Positions 1 to 13,013 of a DNA stretch of 64,000 bases are shown in pieces. Both the position numbers and the translations under genes were made by a program. The notes beneath the pieces are model-generated. The model searched no databases and was not told where the DNA came from. It was given only the letters and a program-made list of their open reading frames with translations. Positions within the stretch are counted from its first letter, which is position 1. Every line of letters begins with the position of its first letter. Location: the NCBI GenBank assembly GCA_029747015.1, contig JAKOGI010002197.1, forward strand, positions 21,001-85,000, written 5' to 3'. This stretch comes from Carnegiea gigantea. Taxonomy: Eukaryota > Streptophyta > Magnoliopsida > Caryophyllales > Cactaceae.

Positions 1-815
1 CTCACACAAAACCGCAAGTCCTCTCTCTCCTCATTCATTCCATCATCATGACCTTTGAAGAGACGTCGGTTACAAGGGCTTTTATTCGAGAACTAATGGA
101 AGAAATTATTAGGGGGGCCACCAATCGGTAGAGGTGTTTTTCAGATCTTTAATGGAGGGCGTTCTTCAGAGCTTTAAAGGAAGGCCGAAAGCAGAGCATA
201 GGGGCAGCAATAGTAAAAAAGAGCGTAGAGTAGACCGTAGATTTCACGTTCGAATTTCGCTTTCGTTTTCAATATTCACTTTTATTTCAATTTCAGATCT
301 AGGTTTTGGTTTTATCAATTTCATGTTATTGAGTCTGAGTTTGTTCGATTCGAATTAAGCATTCAACATTTAGTTTTTGGAATCATTAATTCATATGTTT
401 GGGTTGGAATTGAAGTTCAGTATCAACACCTGTTTTGGTTCATGCTGGAATCGAGCTGTAAGGATTTCACAGTTCTCATCCTAGCTCCCCTGTTCTCCCC
501 TGCTTTTCCTCTTTCTTGCAGCTGATTCTCTACACTAGCATTGTTTTGAGTTGCATAGGGTGCTGCGTCGACCATGTTATGACTTACCGGTATCTCATAA
601 ACCAATTGGTGTTGATGTTTGAAAATTTTCCTTCATTATTATTTCTAATTATTTGTAAAGTTAGCTGAATAAATTTGTAATAAGTTATTTGCTTTGGTTT
701 AGTTTAGCATAGAAAATTTATCCTTCGAAAGCGACATAATCTCATTTGCCATCCCTGAGGATTGACAGCTGTTAGTATTATGGTAATAACCGTATACTTG
801 CGGAAAATCACAATA
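1..815 (+). repeat. LTR A (3' part, cut by window edge)
   Basis: It matches LTR B from about 460 bp into that LTR to its end, including the motif GGAGGGCGTTCTTCAGAGC and the terminal CACAATA, where the other copies have CACAACA or CGCAACA. It shares copy-specific variants with LTR B, such as TTTTTGGAATCATT near position 375, and not with C or D. The short reading frame at 134-358 is repeated in LTR B but is LTR sequence, not a gene. Confidence 0.88.
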
Positions 816-3800
816 GGTTATCGGCGCCGTTGCCGGCATGGCATTGTGAAATTAGGTTTCCTAGAGCCATAGTTTAATTATTAGAGTCGTTCGAGTTGTT
901 TTCATTTTAATTTTAGAGTTGCGATTTTTAGTTTTAGTTGAGTCGTTAATTCGTTTCAAAATTTTAGTTTAGTTAGTATTTTGATTTTTGGTTTTGTTGA
1001 GATTAGTTTCATTTTTGGAGTTTATTGTTTGCTAAAAAAAAAAAAAACAGTATTAATGAATTTGGTTTATGTGTAGCAAAAGAAACAAAGTAGAACTGAT
1101 CCGGAGAAAAAAAAATCGGTGCAGATTTTTCAACAATTCTTATTCTGTTCGAATTTTCTGGGCAAATTCTGGTGTGATTTTTTCTATTTTGATATTTTTC
1201 CCAGATTCAACATAATGTTTTGAGTTTGCGTGAATTGTTTTGGAATTTTTGGAACTGTCATGATTTTTTTGTGAATTTTGTACTTGATAATATGTTTGCA
1301 TTTTTCTGCACTATTTGGGGACAGAAAAAATTCGAGAAAAAATATATTTATGTCCCTTGTGATTGTGTGGAATTTGTTGTCTATTTAGTTCTGATTTTGG
1401 GAGTTTAATTTTTTGTTTTAGTTTTATTCTTTAGATTTAGCTTGCTTAGGTTTTAGTTTATTTTCTATTTTGTTGTAGTTTCAGTTGCGTTTTTGTTTTT
1501 GTTTTTGTTTTAGATTGAATTTATTTCTATTTCCATTTTGTGCGCCAACAAGAAAAAAATAGTAAAAAAATGCTCTTCTTCTATGTTTGTGTTCATTTTA
1601 TATGTCGTGTAATGTTTGAGTATTTTTGGTCTTTCTTTTATTTTGGTAGCATAGTTTTATTCTTGTTAATTTATTTTGTTTTATGCACTTAATTATTTGA
1701 GTCTCTTCTTTTTGTTTTAGTCATTGGTTTGTAAATAGTATCCTAGATGCATTTTCTTTCCTAAAAAAAGCAAAAAAAAATTAAAACTTGAAAATCCAAA
1801 AAAATTGAAAAATTCTTAAAATTAAAAAAAAAGAGTTTCAAGCATGCCAGTATTTAATTTCCCATAATATGAGCATGAACCTTTCTGGAGCTATTTATCG
1901 TGACTTAATGATTATCGTGCTCAATTGAATCAAAATTTTCAAAAATGAAAAATTTGTGATATCATTGCTGTGGGTTTGCATTCTGAATCTTGCGGTTATA
2001 TTGAGTCCATTTATCCTGGAGGTATATTAGGATTGTTCTCTAAAACTCAAGATGAAGTTAGAGATTTCTTTAAAAAATTAGCTTGGGGTACGTACGAGTT
2101 TGAACAAGCTAAAAAGAATTTTGGATACTCAACTCATAGTGGTGAGTCTGTTTTTCATGCTAATCCTTCCGATCAGGACTACTCTATGCATTCACATGAC
2201 CCCCTTATTCTTGCGTGTCCCCTATTTTGTGTGAATATTGTGACTCTTTTGATCATGATACTTGTAACTGTCCATACCGTGCTCATGTTGATACTACCTG
2301 TGCAAGTGTGGAAAAGAGGATAGATGAATTGACTGATAAATGATAGAGAACATGAAAGTGAGAATTGCTGAATATTCTCAATGTTTTCATCAAAGTAGGC
2401 AGAACTGTAATGAGTCTGACTCTGGTTTAAGATCTCCTAAACCTGGAGTTACTCTCTATGATGATTTTGAACCCTCTTATCTTGCTAGGCCTAACTCGAA
2501 TGAACACATGCCTTTGCCTAGTCAAGAATAAGAGAGTAGCCTCCCTATACCTCTATCACCTGATCTGGCACCCCACGCTAGCTCACCTAAGGATCTCACT
2601 GAGGATGTCCTCGTTTCTGCTAACCCACCCACCACTTTAAATGATTCTTTTGAGTTTGAGGAGGTTGATGAATGCGGGAACCCTAGTGAGTTAGATTTAA
2701 GCGCCATAACTGATGAGCATCATGATTTAGATGAGTCAGATCTTTGTTCACATGAGTCATGCGAGAAAGTAATTGAGCCCAATAATTTGCAATTTGATGA
2801 TAATATTCTTTTTACGGAATATGAATCTTTTTCATGTGGGTTTGATGTCAATGTGGGTTTGGATGCAGACCTTTGTGCCGAATATGAATCTTTTTCTTTT
2901 GACCCCATCCAACCTAACTTCCTTTTCGAATATTACAAGCCTGAATTTGTTGAGTCTGAAAATATTGCCACTAAGAAATTTGCTTTAGACTGGACTCGTG
3001 CACCTTTTGATAGTAATAGACTTGTGAAGTTTGCACCCACTATTTTGCCTAGATTGATCTTTCATGATAACCCAATTTCTAGGCCAATGACCCACCCCCT
3101 GGCTAGTTTGCATTACATCTGCTTGTTTGATCTTTGGGACCATACATTTGATAAGTTGAAACGGGCCCTCACTTGTACTGCATTGATAAGGTGGATGTAC
3201 TTTACTTGGTGCTGACTTTCTTATTTCTTATGCGTTGATTTTATTGAGAGTTGGGCTTCTGTATTTGACAAGCTACTTCGCGCTCTAACAAGTTTTGATT
3301 TAAGCAGTGATGTTTCATTCGATATGGAGTGGCTGATGCTCCATATGCCTCTATCTAAGCAAATTTTTGAAGGCATAGCTTAGGTGTAATTCTGCACGTG
3401 ACCTGGTATAATCGTTCATCTTTATCTCCTCTCTTTAATTTTGTTTTCTTTTGTATATATTTGTGGCTGTCTTTTATTTTTGTTTTCTTTTTGAGTTTAA
3501 AGTCTTGTCCTTTTTGTTTTTGAGTCATGCTTTTTTATATATTTCGTCTCTTTTTAGTTTTTATTTTTGTGTTTTATGCTTATTTCCACTCCCAATGAGA
3601 ACATTGTGAGATTTAAGTGAGGGACGGGGGAACTTTGAAAAAAAAATTGAAAAAAAATCTAAAAAATTTTGAAAATTCAAAAAAAAAATATGTTTTGTTT
3701 TTGGGGAACTTTTATACTTTTCATATCAGCTTAAATCCGATGTACTTTCAATTATAGCTTGCATATGAACTGATGTGCTTGATAGGTCTTTATTCTCGGT

Positions 3801-4649
3801 GTGTCATGCTAAGCCCTGATTCTAACCCCATTTGTTCATTATCGCTGTTTAATCCAATCCCTATTTAAATCATCCTCATTATCTTAAGGTCTTAGTTTTC
3901 CATGATCGGCTCTCCCACTTGTTTTTGACAAAATTGCTTTGGTTTTTATTAAAAAAAAGGAAAATAAAAATACAAAAAAAAGAGAAGAAAAAGAATGAAA
4001 TTTGGAATGACAAGTATCTCTTTGAGGCATGCGCTACTGGGCGTTACCCTTTGAGGCATGTGCTGCTGGGTGTTACCCTTTGAGGCAATACTACTACTGA
4101 GAAAGCTTGCTTCCAATGTTAATAAATCAATAATGTAGTTTGTGTCAGTCAAGTGGAATTGAGTTTGATTCTGTTAAGCCTAAACCCTAGGATGATGATA
4201 TACATGTACATAAGCACTAGGATGGATTGCAATTCTTGATGTATAGTGGGGTAAAAATTTGGTGCTTTAATGTCATCCATGGGGTAGAGAGCCTTGATGA
4301 GTACATTTTATTGAAATGCGGACCAATATCTTTACTACATGGGTGATTTAGTTGATTAGAATGTGTATATATCTTTCCCCAATTTTGTGCATATTAATTT
4401 TTGAAAAACAAAACCCAAAAAGATTTTCGAGTTTCTGTTTATGTTTTCTTTTATAAATTTTGTTGGTACATCTTCTGTAAACCCTCATGAGACCTTCCTC
4501 ATCTACTAGGCGCAACCTAGGGGTTTAAAGGGCTTGTTGCGCATACTAAGTGCAACCGTGATTCCAACGAAAGTGAGTTAGGATTTTTTTTTTAAGGATT
4601 TTTAGTTTTGTTTTACTCGAAGACGAGCAAAACTTAGGTGTGGGGTATT
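816..4649 (+). mobile_element. Internal region of array unit 1
   Basis: It runs from the degenerate tRNA-Asp binding site at about 822-838 to the purine-rich tract before LTR B. The first 1.1 kb is a T-rich leader without coding potential. A broken gag-like frame occupies about 1964-3383, and 3384-4632 is non-coding, with A-rich runs and a short GAGGCATG-containing direct repeat near 4023-4085. Compared with unit 2 it lacks about 17 bp near 975, between short TTTAGTTAG-like repeats. Confidence 0.85.
1964..3383 (+). pseudogene. Gag-like gene of array unit 1, broken
   Basis: Three pieces lie in order. The first (about 1970-2323) has a gag-like stretch, YPGGILGLFSKTQDEV, followed by a hydrophilic region. 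A frameshift near 2210-2340 separates the second piece, which contains a small cysteine-rich motif of the type CEYCDSSDHDTC, clearest in units 2 and 3, and an acidic, Ser/Pro-rich stretch. A TAA at about 2529 and a further frame change precede the third piece (2787-3215), an aromatic and acidic region ending in TRAPFDSNRLVKFAP and WDHTFDKLKRAL. The TGA at about 3213-3215 reads as a sense codon in unit 3, where the frame runs on to a stop equivalent to 3383. The C-terminal half resembles no gag domain I recognise. The family call is inferred from position in the element. Confidence 0.6.
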
Positions 4650-5925
4650 TGTTCAACCTGAAATTATGATATTTTATACCCTTTCAGTGTCTAATATTTG
4701 CTCTAAATAAATTGTCAAATTAGATATTTAATAATGTTTTTGTTTATTTTGTAGGATTTAAAAAATTTAGAAAAATAAGCAACAAGTGCGTGGCTTGGAT
4801 GGGATTGAAGGGAGCAAGAAACAAGAAAAGAAAAACCGGGCCAAATGGAGCCTAATGGCCCAGATCACAAGCCCAGTCTCTCTCCCTCCTTCCTATTTCT
4901 TTTTCCCTCTCTTTGTGCCTGGTTCTCTCCTTTTCCCAACCCAGATGCGGCCAGCCCCATCTCTCCCTTTGTCTCTTTCACTTAGCTGCATGTGCCTTGC
5001 ACATGATCTTTAGTCAACTCCCCCGCATCCTCTTCCTCTCCTTCGTCCCCTTCGACTCCTAACCCAGAAACCCGAAGCCAGAATAGGGGCCTTTCGCCTT
5101 CTTCTCCCTCACACACAAAACCGCAAGTCCCCTCTCTCCTCATTCATTCCATCATCATGACCTTCGAAGAGACGTCGGTTACAAGGGCTTTTATTCGAGA
5201 ACTAATGGAAGAAATTATTAGGGGGGCCGCCAATCGGTAGAGGTGTTTTTCAGATCTTTAATGGAGGGCGTTCTTCAGAGCTTTAAAGGAAGGCCGAAAG
5301 CAGAGCATAGGGGCAGCAATAGTAAAAAAGAGCGTAGAGTAGACCGTAGATTTCACGTTCGAATTTCGCTTTCGTTTTCAATATTAACTTTTATTTCAAT
5401 TTCAGATCTAGGTTTTGGTCTTATCAATTTCATGCTATTGAGTCTGAGTTTGTTCGATTCGAATTAAGCATTCAACATTTAGTTTTTGGAATCATTAATT
5501 CATATGTTTGGGTTGGAATTGAAGTTCAGTATCAACACCTGTTTTGGTTCATGCTGGAATCGAGCTGTAAGGATTTCACAGTTTCTCATCCTAGCTCCCC
5601 TATTCTCCCCTGCTTTTCCTCTTTCTTGCGGCTGATTCTCTACACTAGCATTGTTTTGAGTTGCATAGGGTGCTGCGTCGACCATGTTATGACTTACTGG
5701 TATCTCATAAACCAATTGGTGTTGATGTTTGAAAATTTTCCTTCATTATTATTTTTAATTATTTGTAAAGTTAGCTGAATAAATTTGGAATAAGTTATTT
5801 GCTTTGGTTTAGTTTAGCATAGAAAATTTATCCTTCGAAAGCGACATAATCTCATTTGCCATCCCTGAGGATTGACAGCTGTTAGTATTACGGCAATAAC
5901 CGTATACTTGCGGAAAATCACAACA
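4650..5925 (+). repeat. LTR B
   Basis: 1276 bp, from TGTTCAACC to CACAACA, flanked by the purine-rich tract ACTTAGGTGTGGGG at 4632-4645 and a tRNA-Asp-like site at about 5932-5948. It serves as 3' LTR of unit 1 and 5' LTR of unit 2. It is nearly identical to LTR A over the shared part. Confidence 0.9.
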
Positions 5926-7087
5926 GGTTATCGGCGCCGTTGCCGACATGACGTTGTGAAATTAGGTTTCCTAGAGCCATAGTTTAATTATTAGAGTCGT
6001 TCGAGTTGTTTTCATTTTAATTTTAGAGTTGCGATTTTTTGTTTTAGTTGAGTCGTTAATTCGTTTCAAAATTTTAGTTTAGTTATGATTTTGAATTTAG
6101 TTAGTATTTTGATTTTTGGTTTTGTTGAGATTAGTTTCATTTTTGGAGTTTATTGTTTGCTAAAAAAAAAATTAGTATTAATGAATTTGGTTTAGGTGTA
6201 GCAAAAGAAACAAAGTAGAACTGATCCGGAGAAAAAAAATCGGTGCAGATTTTTCAACAATTCATATTCTGTTCGAATTTTCTGGGAAATTCTGGTGTGA
6301 TTTTTGCTATTTCGATATTTTTCCCAGATTCAGCATAATGTTTAGAGTTTGCGTGAATTGTTTTGGAATTTTTGGAACTGTCATGATTTTTTTGTGAATT
6401 TTGTACTTAATAATATGTTTGCATTTTTCTGCACTATTTGGGGATAGAAAAAATTCGAGGAAAAATATATTTATGTCCCTTGTGATTGTGTGGAATTTTT
6501 TGTCTATTTAGTTCTGATTTTGGGAGTTTAATTTTTTGTTTTAGTTTTATTCTTTAGATTTAGCTTGTTTAGGTTTTAGTTTATTTTCTATTTTGTTGTA
6601 GTTTCAGTTGCGTTTCTGTTTTTGTTTTTGTTTTAGATTGAATTTATTTCTATTTCCATTTTGTGCGCCAACAAGAAAAAAATAGTAAAAAAATGCTCTT
6701 CTTCTATGTTTGTGTTCATTTTATATGTTGTGTGATGTTTGAGTATTTTTGGTCTTTCTTTTATTTTGGTAGCATAGTTTTATTCTTGTTAGTTTATTTT
6801 GTTTTATTCACTTAATTATTTGAGTCTCTTTTTTTTGTTTTAGTCATTGGTTTGTAAATAGTGTCCTATATGCATTTTCTTTCCTAAAAAAAGCAAAAAA
6901 AATTAAAACTTGAAAATCCAAAAAAATTAAAAAATTCTTAAAAAAAAAAAAAAAGAGTTTCAAGCATGCCAGTATTTAATTTCCCATAATATGAGCATGA
7001 ACCTTTCTGGAGCTATTTATCGTGACTTAATGATTATCGTGCTCAATTGAATCAAAATTTTCAAAAATGAAAAATTTGTGATATCAT

Positions 7088-8507
7088 TGCTGCGGGTTTG
7101 CATTCTGAATCTTACGGTTATATTGAGTCCATTTATCCTGGAGGTATATTAGGATTGTTCTCTAAAACTCAAGATGAAGTTTGAGATTTCTTTAAAAAAT
7201 TAGCTTGGGGTACGTACGAGTTTGAACAAGCTAAAAGGAATTTTGGATACTCAACTCATAGTGGTGAGTCTGTTTTTCATGCTAATCTTTCCCATCAGGA
7301 CTACTCTATGCATTCACATGACCCCCCTTATTCTTGCGTGTCCCCTATTTTGTGTGAATATTGTGACTCTTCTGATCATGATACTTGTAACTATCCATAC
7401 CGTGCTCATGTTGATACTACCTGTGCAAGTGTGGAAAAGAGGATAAATGAATTGACTGATAAAATGATAGAGAACATTAAAGTGAGAATTGCTGAATATT
7501 CTCGAAGTTTTCATCAAAGTAGGGAGAACTGTAATGAGTCTGACTCTAGTTTAAGATCTCCTAAACCTGGATTTACTCTCTATGATGATTTTGAACCCTC
7601 TTATCTTGCTAGACCTAACTCGAATGAAGACATGCCTTTGCCTAGTCAAGAATAAGAGAGTAGCCTCCCTACACCTCTATCACCTGATCTTGCACCCCAC
7701 GTTAGCTCACCTAAGGATCTCACTGAGGATGTCCTCGTTTCTGCTAACCCACCCACCACTTTAAATGATTCTTTTGAGTTTGAGGAGGTTGATGAATGCA
7801 GGAACCCTAGTGAGTTAGATTTAAGCACCATAACTGATGAGCATCATGATTTAGATGAGTCAGATCTTTGTTCACATGAGTCATGCGAGAAAGTAATTGA
7901 GCCCAATAATTTGCAATTTGATGATAATATTCTTTTTACGGAATATAAATCTTTTTCATGTGGGTTTGATGCCAATGTGGGTTTGGATGCAGACCTTTAT
8001 GCTGAATATGAATCTTTTTCTTTTGACCCCATCCAACCTGACTTCCTTTTTGAATATTACAAGCCTGAATTTGTTGAGTCTGGGAATATTGCCGCTAAGA
8101 AATTTGCTTTAGACCAGACTCGTGCACCTTTTGATAGTAACAGACTTGTGAAGTTCGCACCCACCATTTTGCGTAGATTGATCTTTCATGATAACCCAAT
8201 TTCTAGGCCAATGACCCACCAGCTGGCTAGTTTACATTACATCTGCTTGTTTGATGTTTGGGACCATACATTTGACAAGCTGAAACGGGCCCTCATTTGT
8301 ACTGCATTGATAAGGTGGATGTACTTTACTTGGTGCTAACTTTCTTATTTGTTATGCGTTGATTTTATTAAGAGTTGGGCTTCTGTATTTGACAAGCTAC
8401 TTCGCGCTCTAATGAGTTTTGATTTAAGCAGTGATGTTTCATTCGATATAGAGTGGCTGATGCCCCGTATGCCTCTATCTAAGCAAGTTTCTGGAGGCAT
8501 AGCTTAG
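7088..8507 (+). pseudogene. Gag-like gene of array unit 2, broken
   Basis: The best single piece is 7308-7655 (115 aa). It contains the cysteine/histidine motif CEYCDSSDHDTC and the helix-like stretch KRINELTDKMIENIKVRIAEY, ending at a TAA at about 7653-7655. An upstream TGA near 7182, where unit 1 reads through, and the stop at 8337-8339 break the frame. The 3' piece (7911-8339) carries the same acidic, aromatic-rich sequence as unit 1. The conserved order of pieces in all three units shows descent from one long frame of roughly 470 codons. The function of the C-terminal half is unknown. Confidence 0.6.
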
Positions 8508-9759
8508 GCGTAATTCTGCACCTGACCTGGTGCAATCGTTCATCTTTGTCTCCTCCCTTTAATTTTGTTTTCTTTTGTATATATGTGTGGCTGTCTTTTA
8601 TTTTTGTTTTCTTTTTGAGTTTAGAGTCTTGTCCTTTTTGTCTTTGAGTCATGTTTTTTTCTTCATATTTCATCTCTTTTTAGTTTTTATTTTTGTGTTT
8701 TACCCCTATTTCCACTCCCAATGAGAATATTGTGAGATTTAGGTGTGAGGGTGGGGTAACTTTAAAAAACAATTGAGAAAAAAACCAAAAAAATTTGAAA
8801 ATTCAAAAAAAAAAAATTGTTTTGTTTTTGGGGAACTTTTATACTTTTCTGATCAGCTTAAATCCGATGTGCTTTGATTTATAGCTTGCATATGAACTGA
8901 TGTGCTTGATAGGTCTTTATCCTCGGTGTGTCATCCTAAGCCCTTATTCTAAACCCATTTGTTCATTATTGCTGTGTAATCCAATCCCTATTTATATCAT
9001 CCTCATTATTTTAAGGTCTTAGTTTTCCATGATCGGCTCTCCCACTTGTTTTTGACACAATTGCTTTGATTTTTATTTAAAAAAAGGAAAATAAAAATTA
9101 AAAAAAAGAGAAGGAACAGAATGAAATTTGGAATGACAAGTATCCCTTTGAGGCATGCGTTACTGGGCATTACCCTTTGAGGCAGGTGCTACTGGATGTT
9201 ACCCTTTGAGGCAATACTGCCACTGGAAAAGCTTGCTTCCAATGTTAATAAGTTAATAATGTAGTTTGTGTTAGTTAAGTGGGATTGAGTTTGATTTTGG
9301 TAAGCCTAAGCTCTAGAATGATGATACAAATGCACACAGGCACTAGGATGGATTCTAATTCTTGATGTATAGTGAGTTGAAAAGTTAGTGCTTTAATATC
9401 ATCCATGGGGTAGAGAGCCTTGATGAGTGTATTTTGTTTATATGCGGGCCAATATCTTTATCACATGGGTGATTTAGTTGATTAGAATGTATATATATCT
9501 TTCCCCAATTTTGTATATATTAATTTTTGAAAAACAAAACCCAAAAAGATTTTCGAGTTTCTGTTTATGTTTTCTTTTATAGATTTTGTGGATATATCTT
9601 CTGCAAACCCTCACGAGACCTTTCTCGTCCACTAGGGGCAACCTAGGGGTTTAAAGGGCTTGTTGCACATACTAAGTGCAATCGTGATTCCTACGAAAGT
9701 GAGTTAGGATTTTTTTTTTTTAGGATTTTTAGTTTTGTTTTACTCGAGGACGAGCAAAA

Positions 9760-9777
9760 CTTAGGTGTGGGGGTATT
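9760..9777 (+). other. Polypurine tract before LTR C
   Basis: The sequence ACTTAGGTGTGGGGGTATTT lies directly before the TGTT start of LTR C. The same motif precedes LTR B (about 4632-4649) and LTR D (about 25690-25708). This is the expected plus-strand primer position for an LTR retrotransposon. Confidence 0.75.
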
Positions 9778-11053
9778 TGTTCAACCTAAAATTATGATAG
9801 TTTATATGCTTTTATCGTCTAATATTTGCTCTAAACAAGTTATTAAATTAGATTTTTAATAATGTTTTTGTTTATTTTGTAGGATTTGAAAAATTTGGAA
9901 AAATAAGCAACAAGTGCATGGCTTGGATCGGATTGAAAAGTGCGAGAAACAACAAAAGAAAAACCAGGCCAAATGGAGCCCAATGGGTTAGCTCACAAGC
10001 CCAGTCTCTCTCCCTCCCTCCTATTTCTTTTTCCCTCTCGTTGGGCCCGGTTCTCTCCTCTTCCCAGCCCAGATGCGGCCAACCCCATCTCTCCCTTTCT
10101 CTCTTTCATTTAGCTGCATGTGCATTGCACATGATCTTTACTCAGCTCCCCCCCATCCTCTTCCTCTCCTTCGTCCCCTTTGACTCCTAGCCCAGAAACT
10201 CGAAGCTAAAATAGGGGCCTTTCGCCTTCTTCTCCCTCATACCCAAAACCGCAAGTCCTCTCTCTTCTCATTCATTCCATCATCATCATCTTCGAAGAGA
10301 CGTCAGTTACAAGGGCTTTTATTCGAGAACTAATGGAGGAAATTACTGGGGGGCCACGAATCGGCAGAGGTGTTTTTCAGATCTTTAATGGAGGGCGTTC
10401 TTCAAAGCTTTAAAGTGAAGGCCGAAAGCAGAGCATGGGGGCAGCAATAGTAAAAAAGAGCGTAGAGTAGACTGTAGATTTCGCCTTCGAATTTCGCTTT
10501 AGTTTTCAATATTCACTTTTATTTTAATTTCAGATCTAGGTTTTAGTTTTATCAATTTCATGTTATTGAGCCTGAGTTTGTTCAATTCGAATTAAGCATT
10601 CAATATTTAGTTTTCGGTGTCATTAATTCATATGCTTCGGTTGGAATTGAAGTTCAGTATTGACACTTGTTTTTATTCATGCTGGAATCGAGCTGTAAGG
10701 ATTTCACAGTTTCTAATCCTAGCTCCCCTGTTCTCCCCTGCTTTTTCTCTTTCTTGCGGCTAATTCTCTGCACTAGCATTGTTTTGAGTTGCATAGCGTG
10801 TTGCATCGACCATGTTATGACTTACTGGTATCTCATAATTCGATTAGTGTTGATGTTTGAAAATTTTCCTTCATTATTATTTCTAATTATTTGTAAAGTT
10901 AGCTGAATAAATTTGCAATAAGTTATTAGCTTTGGTTTAGTTTAGCATAGAAAATTAATCCTTCGAAAACGACATAATCTCATTTGCCATCCCTGAGGAT
11001 CGACAGCCGTTGGCATTACGGCGATAACCGTGTACTTGCGGGAAATCACAACA
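9778..11053 (+). repeat. LTR C
   Basis: 1276 bp, TGTTCAACC to CACAACA. It shares variants with LTR D, such as TTTTCGGTGTCATT near 10612, that differ from LTRs A and B. It is the 3' LTR of unit 2 and 5' LTR of unit 3. Confidence 0.9.
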
Positions 11054-11059
11054 AGTTTT

Positions 11060-11077
11060 TGGCGCCGTTGCCGGGAT
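11060..11077 (+). other. Primer-binding site (tRNA-Asp type)
   Basis: TGGCGCCGTTGCCGGGAT, six bases after the end of LTR C, matches the complement of the 3' end of plant tRNA-Asp, including the CCA tail, apart from one G fewer in the GGGG run. The equivalent sites in units 1 (about 822) and 2 (about 5932) carry substitutions. Athila-type gypsy elements use this primer. Confidence 0.75.
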
Positions 11078-12213
11078 GGCATTGTGAAATTAGGTTTCCT
11101 CAAGCCATTGTTTAATTATTAGAGTCATTCGAGTTGTTTTTGTTTTAATTTTAGAGTTGTGATTTTTAGTTTTAGTTGAGTCGTTAATTCGTTTCAAAAT
11201 TTTAGTTTAGTTTTGATTTTGAATTTAGTTAGTATTTTGATTTTTGGTTTTGTTGAGATTAGTTTTATTTTTAGAGTTTATTATTTGCATTAAAAAAATA
11301 TAGTATTAACGAATTTGGTTTACGTGTAGCAAAAGAAACAAAGTAGAACTGATCCGGAGAAAAAAAATCAGTGCAGATTTTTCAACAGTTCATATTCAGT
11401 TGGAATTTTTTGCACAAATTCTAGTGTGATGTTCGCCATTTTGATATTTTTCTTAGATTCAGCATAATTTTTAGAGTTTGTGTGAATCTTTTTTGGAATT
11501 TTTGGAATAGTCATGAGTTTTTTGTGAATTTTGGACTTAATAATATGTTTGCATTTTTCTGCACTATTTGGGGACAGAAAAAATTCGAGAAAAAATATAT
11601 TTATGTCCCTTGTGATTATGTGAAATTTTCTATCCATTTAGTTCTGATTTTGGGAGTTTTATTTTCTGTTTTAGTTTTATTCTTTAGTTTTAGCTTGTTT
11701 AGGTTTTAGTTTATTTTCTATTTTGTTGTAGTTTCAGTTGTGTTTCTGTTTTTGCTTTTGTTTTAGATTGAATTTATTTCTATTTCCGTTTTGTGTGTCA
11801 ACAAGAAAAAAAAAGGTTAAAAAATGCTCTTCTTCTATGTTTGTGTTCATTTTATATTTTGTGTGATGTTTGAGTATTTTTGGTCTTTCTTTTATTTTGG
11901 TAGCATAGTTTTATTCTTGTTAGTTTATTTTCTTTTATTCACTTAATTATTTGAGTCTCTTCTTTTTGTTTTAGTCATTGGTTTATAAATAGTGTCCTAG
12001 ATGCATTTTCTTTCCTTTAAAAAAAGTTAAAAAATTAAAACTTGAAAATCCAAAAAAATTGAAAAATTCTTAAAATTAAAAAAAAAAAGAGTTTCAAGCA
12101 TGCCAGTATTTAATTCCCATAATATGAGCATGAACCTTTCTAGAACTATTTATTATAACTTAATGATTATCGTTCTCAATTGAACCAAAATTTTTAAAAA
12201 TGGGAAATTTATG

Positions 12214-13008
12214 AGGTCATTGTTGTGGGTTTGCATTTTGAATCTTGAGGTTATATTGAGTCCATTTATCCTAGAAGTGTATTAGGATTATTATCTAAAA
12301 CTCAAGATGAAGTTTGGGATTTCTTTGAAAAATTAGCTTGGGATACTTACGAGTTTGAACAAGTTAAAAAGAATTTTGGATACTTAACTCATGGTGAGTC
12401 TGTTTTTCATGCTAATCCTTCCCATCAGGACTACTCTATGCATTCACATGACCCCCCTTATTCTTACGTGTCCCCTATTTTGTGTGAATATCGTGACTCT
12501 TCTGATCATGATACTTGTAACTGTCCATATTGTGCTCATGTTGATACTACCCGTGCAAGTGTGAAAAAGAGGATAAATGAATTGACTGATAAAATGATAG
12601 AGAACATGAAAGTGAGAATTGCTGAATATTCTCAATGTTTTCATCAAAGTAGGGAGAACTGTAATGAGTCCGACTCTAGTTTAGGATCTCCAAAACCTAG
12701 AGTTACTCTCTATGATGATTTTGAACCCTCTTATCTTGTTAGGCCTAACTCGAATGAAGACATGCCTTTGCCTAGTCAAGAACAAGAGAGTAGCCTCACT
12801 ACGCCTCTATCACCTGATCTTGCACCCCACGCTAGCTCACCTAAGGATCTCACTAAGGATGTCCTTGTTTCTACTAACCCACCCACCACTTTAAATGATT
12901 CTTTTGATTTTGAGGAGGCTGATGAATGTGGGAACCTTAAGCATCTTAACTGATGAGCATCATGATTTAGATGAGTCAGATCTTTGTTCACATGAGTCAT
13001 GCGAGAAG
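12214..13008 (+). pseudogene. Gag-like gene of array unit 3, 5' part
   Basis: The frame 12438-12953 (171 aa) is the longest uninterrupted piece of this gene in the array. It runs through the Cys/His motif, the KRINELTDKMIENMK helix and the Ser/Pro/Asp-rich segment that is cut by a stop in units 1 and 2. A small deletion near 12940, relative to units 1 and 2, shifts the frame and ends it early. The copia insertion at 13014 separates it from the rest of the gene. Confidence 0.6.
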
Positions 13009-13013
13009 GTAAT
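13009..13013. other. Target-site duplication of the minus-strand copia element (left copy)
   Basis: GTAAT lies directly before the TGTTGAATTCC start of the left LTR and again at 23827-23831 directly after the right LTR. The uninterrupted units 1 and 2 have a single copy at the same place (AAAGTAATTGAGCCC). Confidence 0.95.

Larger units (their letters stand above)
5926..9777 (+). mobile_element. Internal region of array unit 2
   Basis: Same organisation as unit 1 and very similar to it: T-rich leader, gag-like frame at about 7088-8507, non-coding 3' part with A-rich runs and GAGGCA repeats, then the purine tract at about 9760-9777. No pol domain is seen in any frame. Confidence 0.85.

Noticed and set aside
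134..358. 74-codon frame, repeated at 5243-5467
   Set aside because: It is conserved only because it lies in the LTR copies and is disrupted in LTRs C and D.
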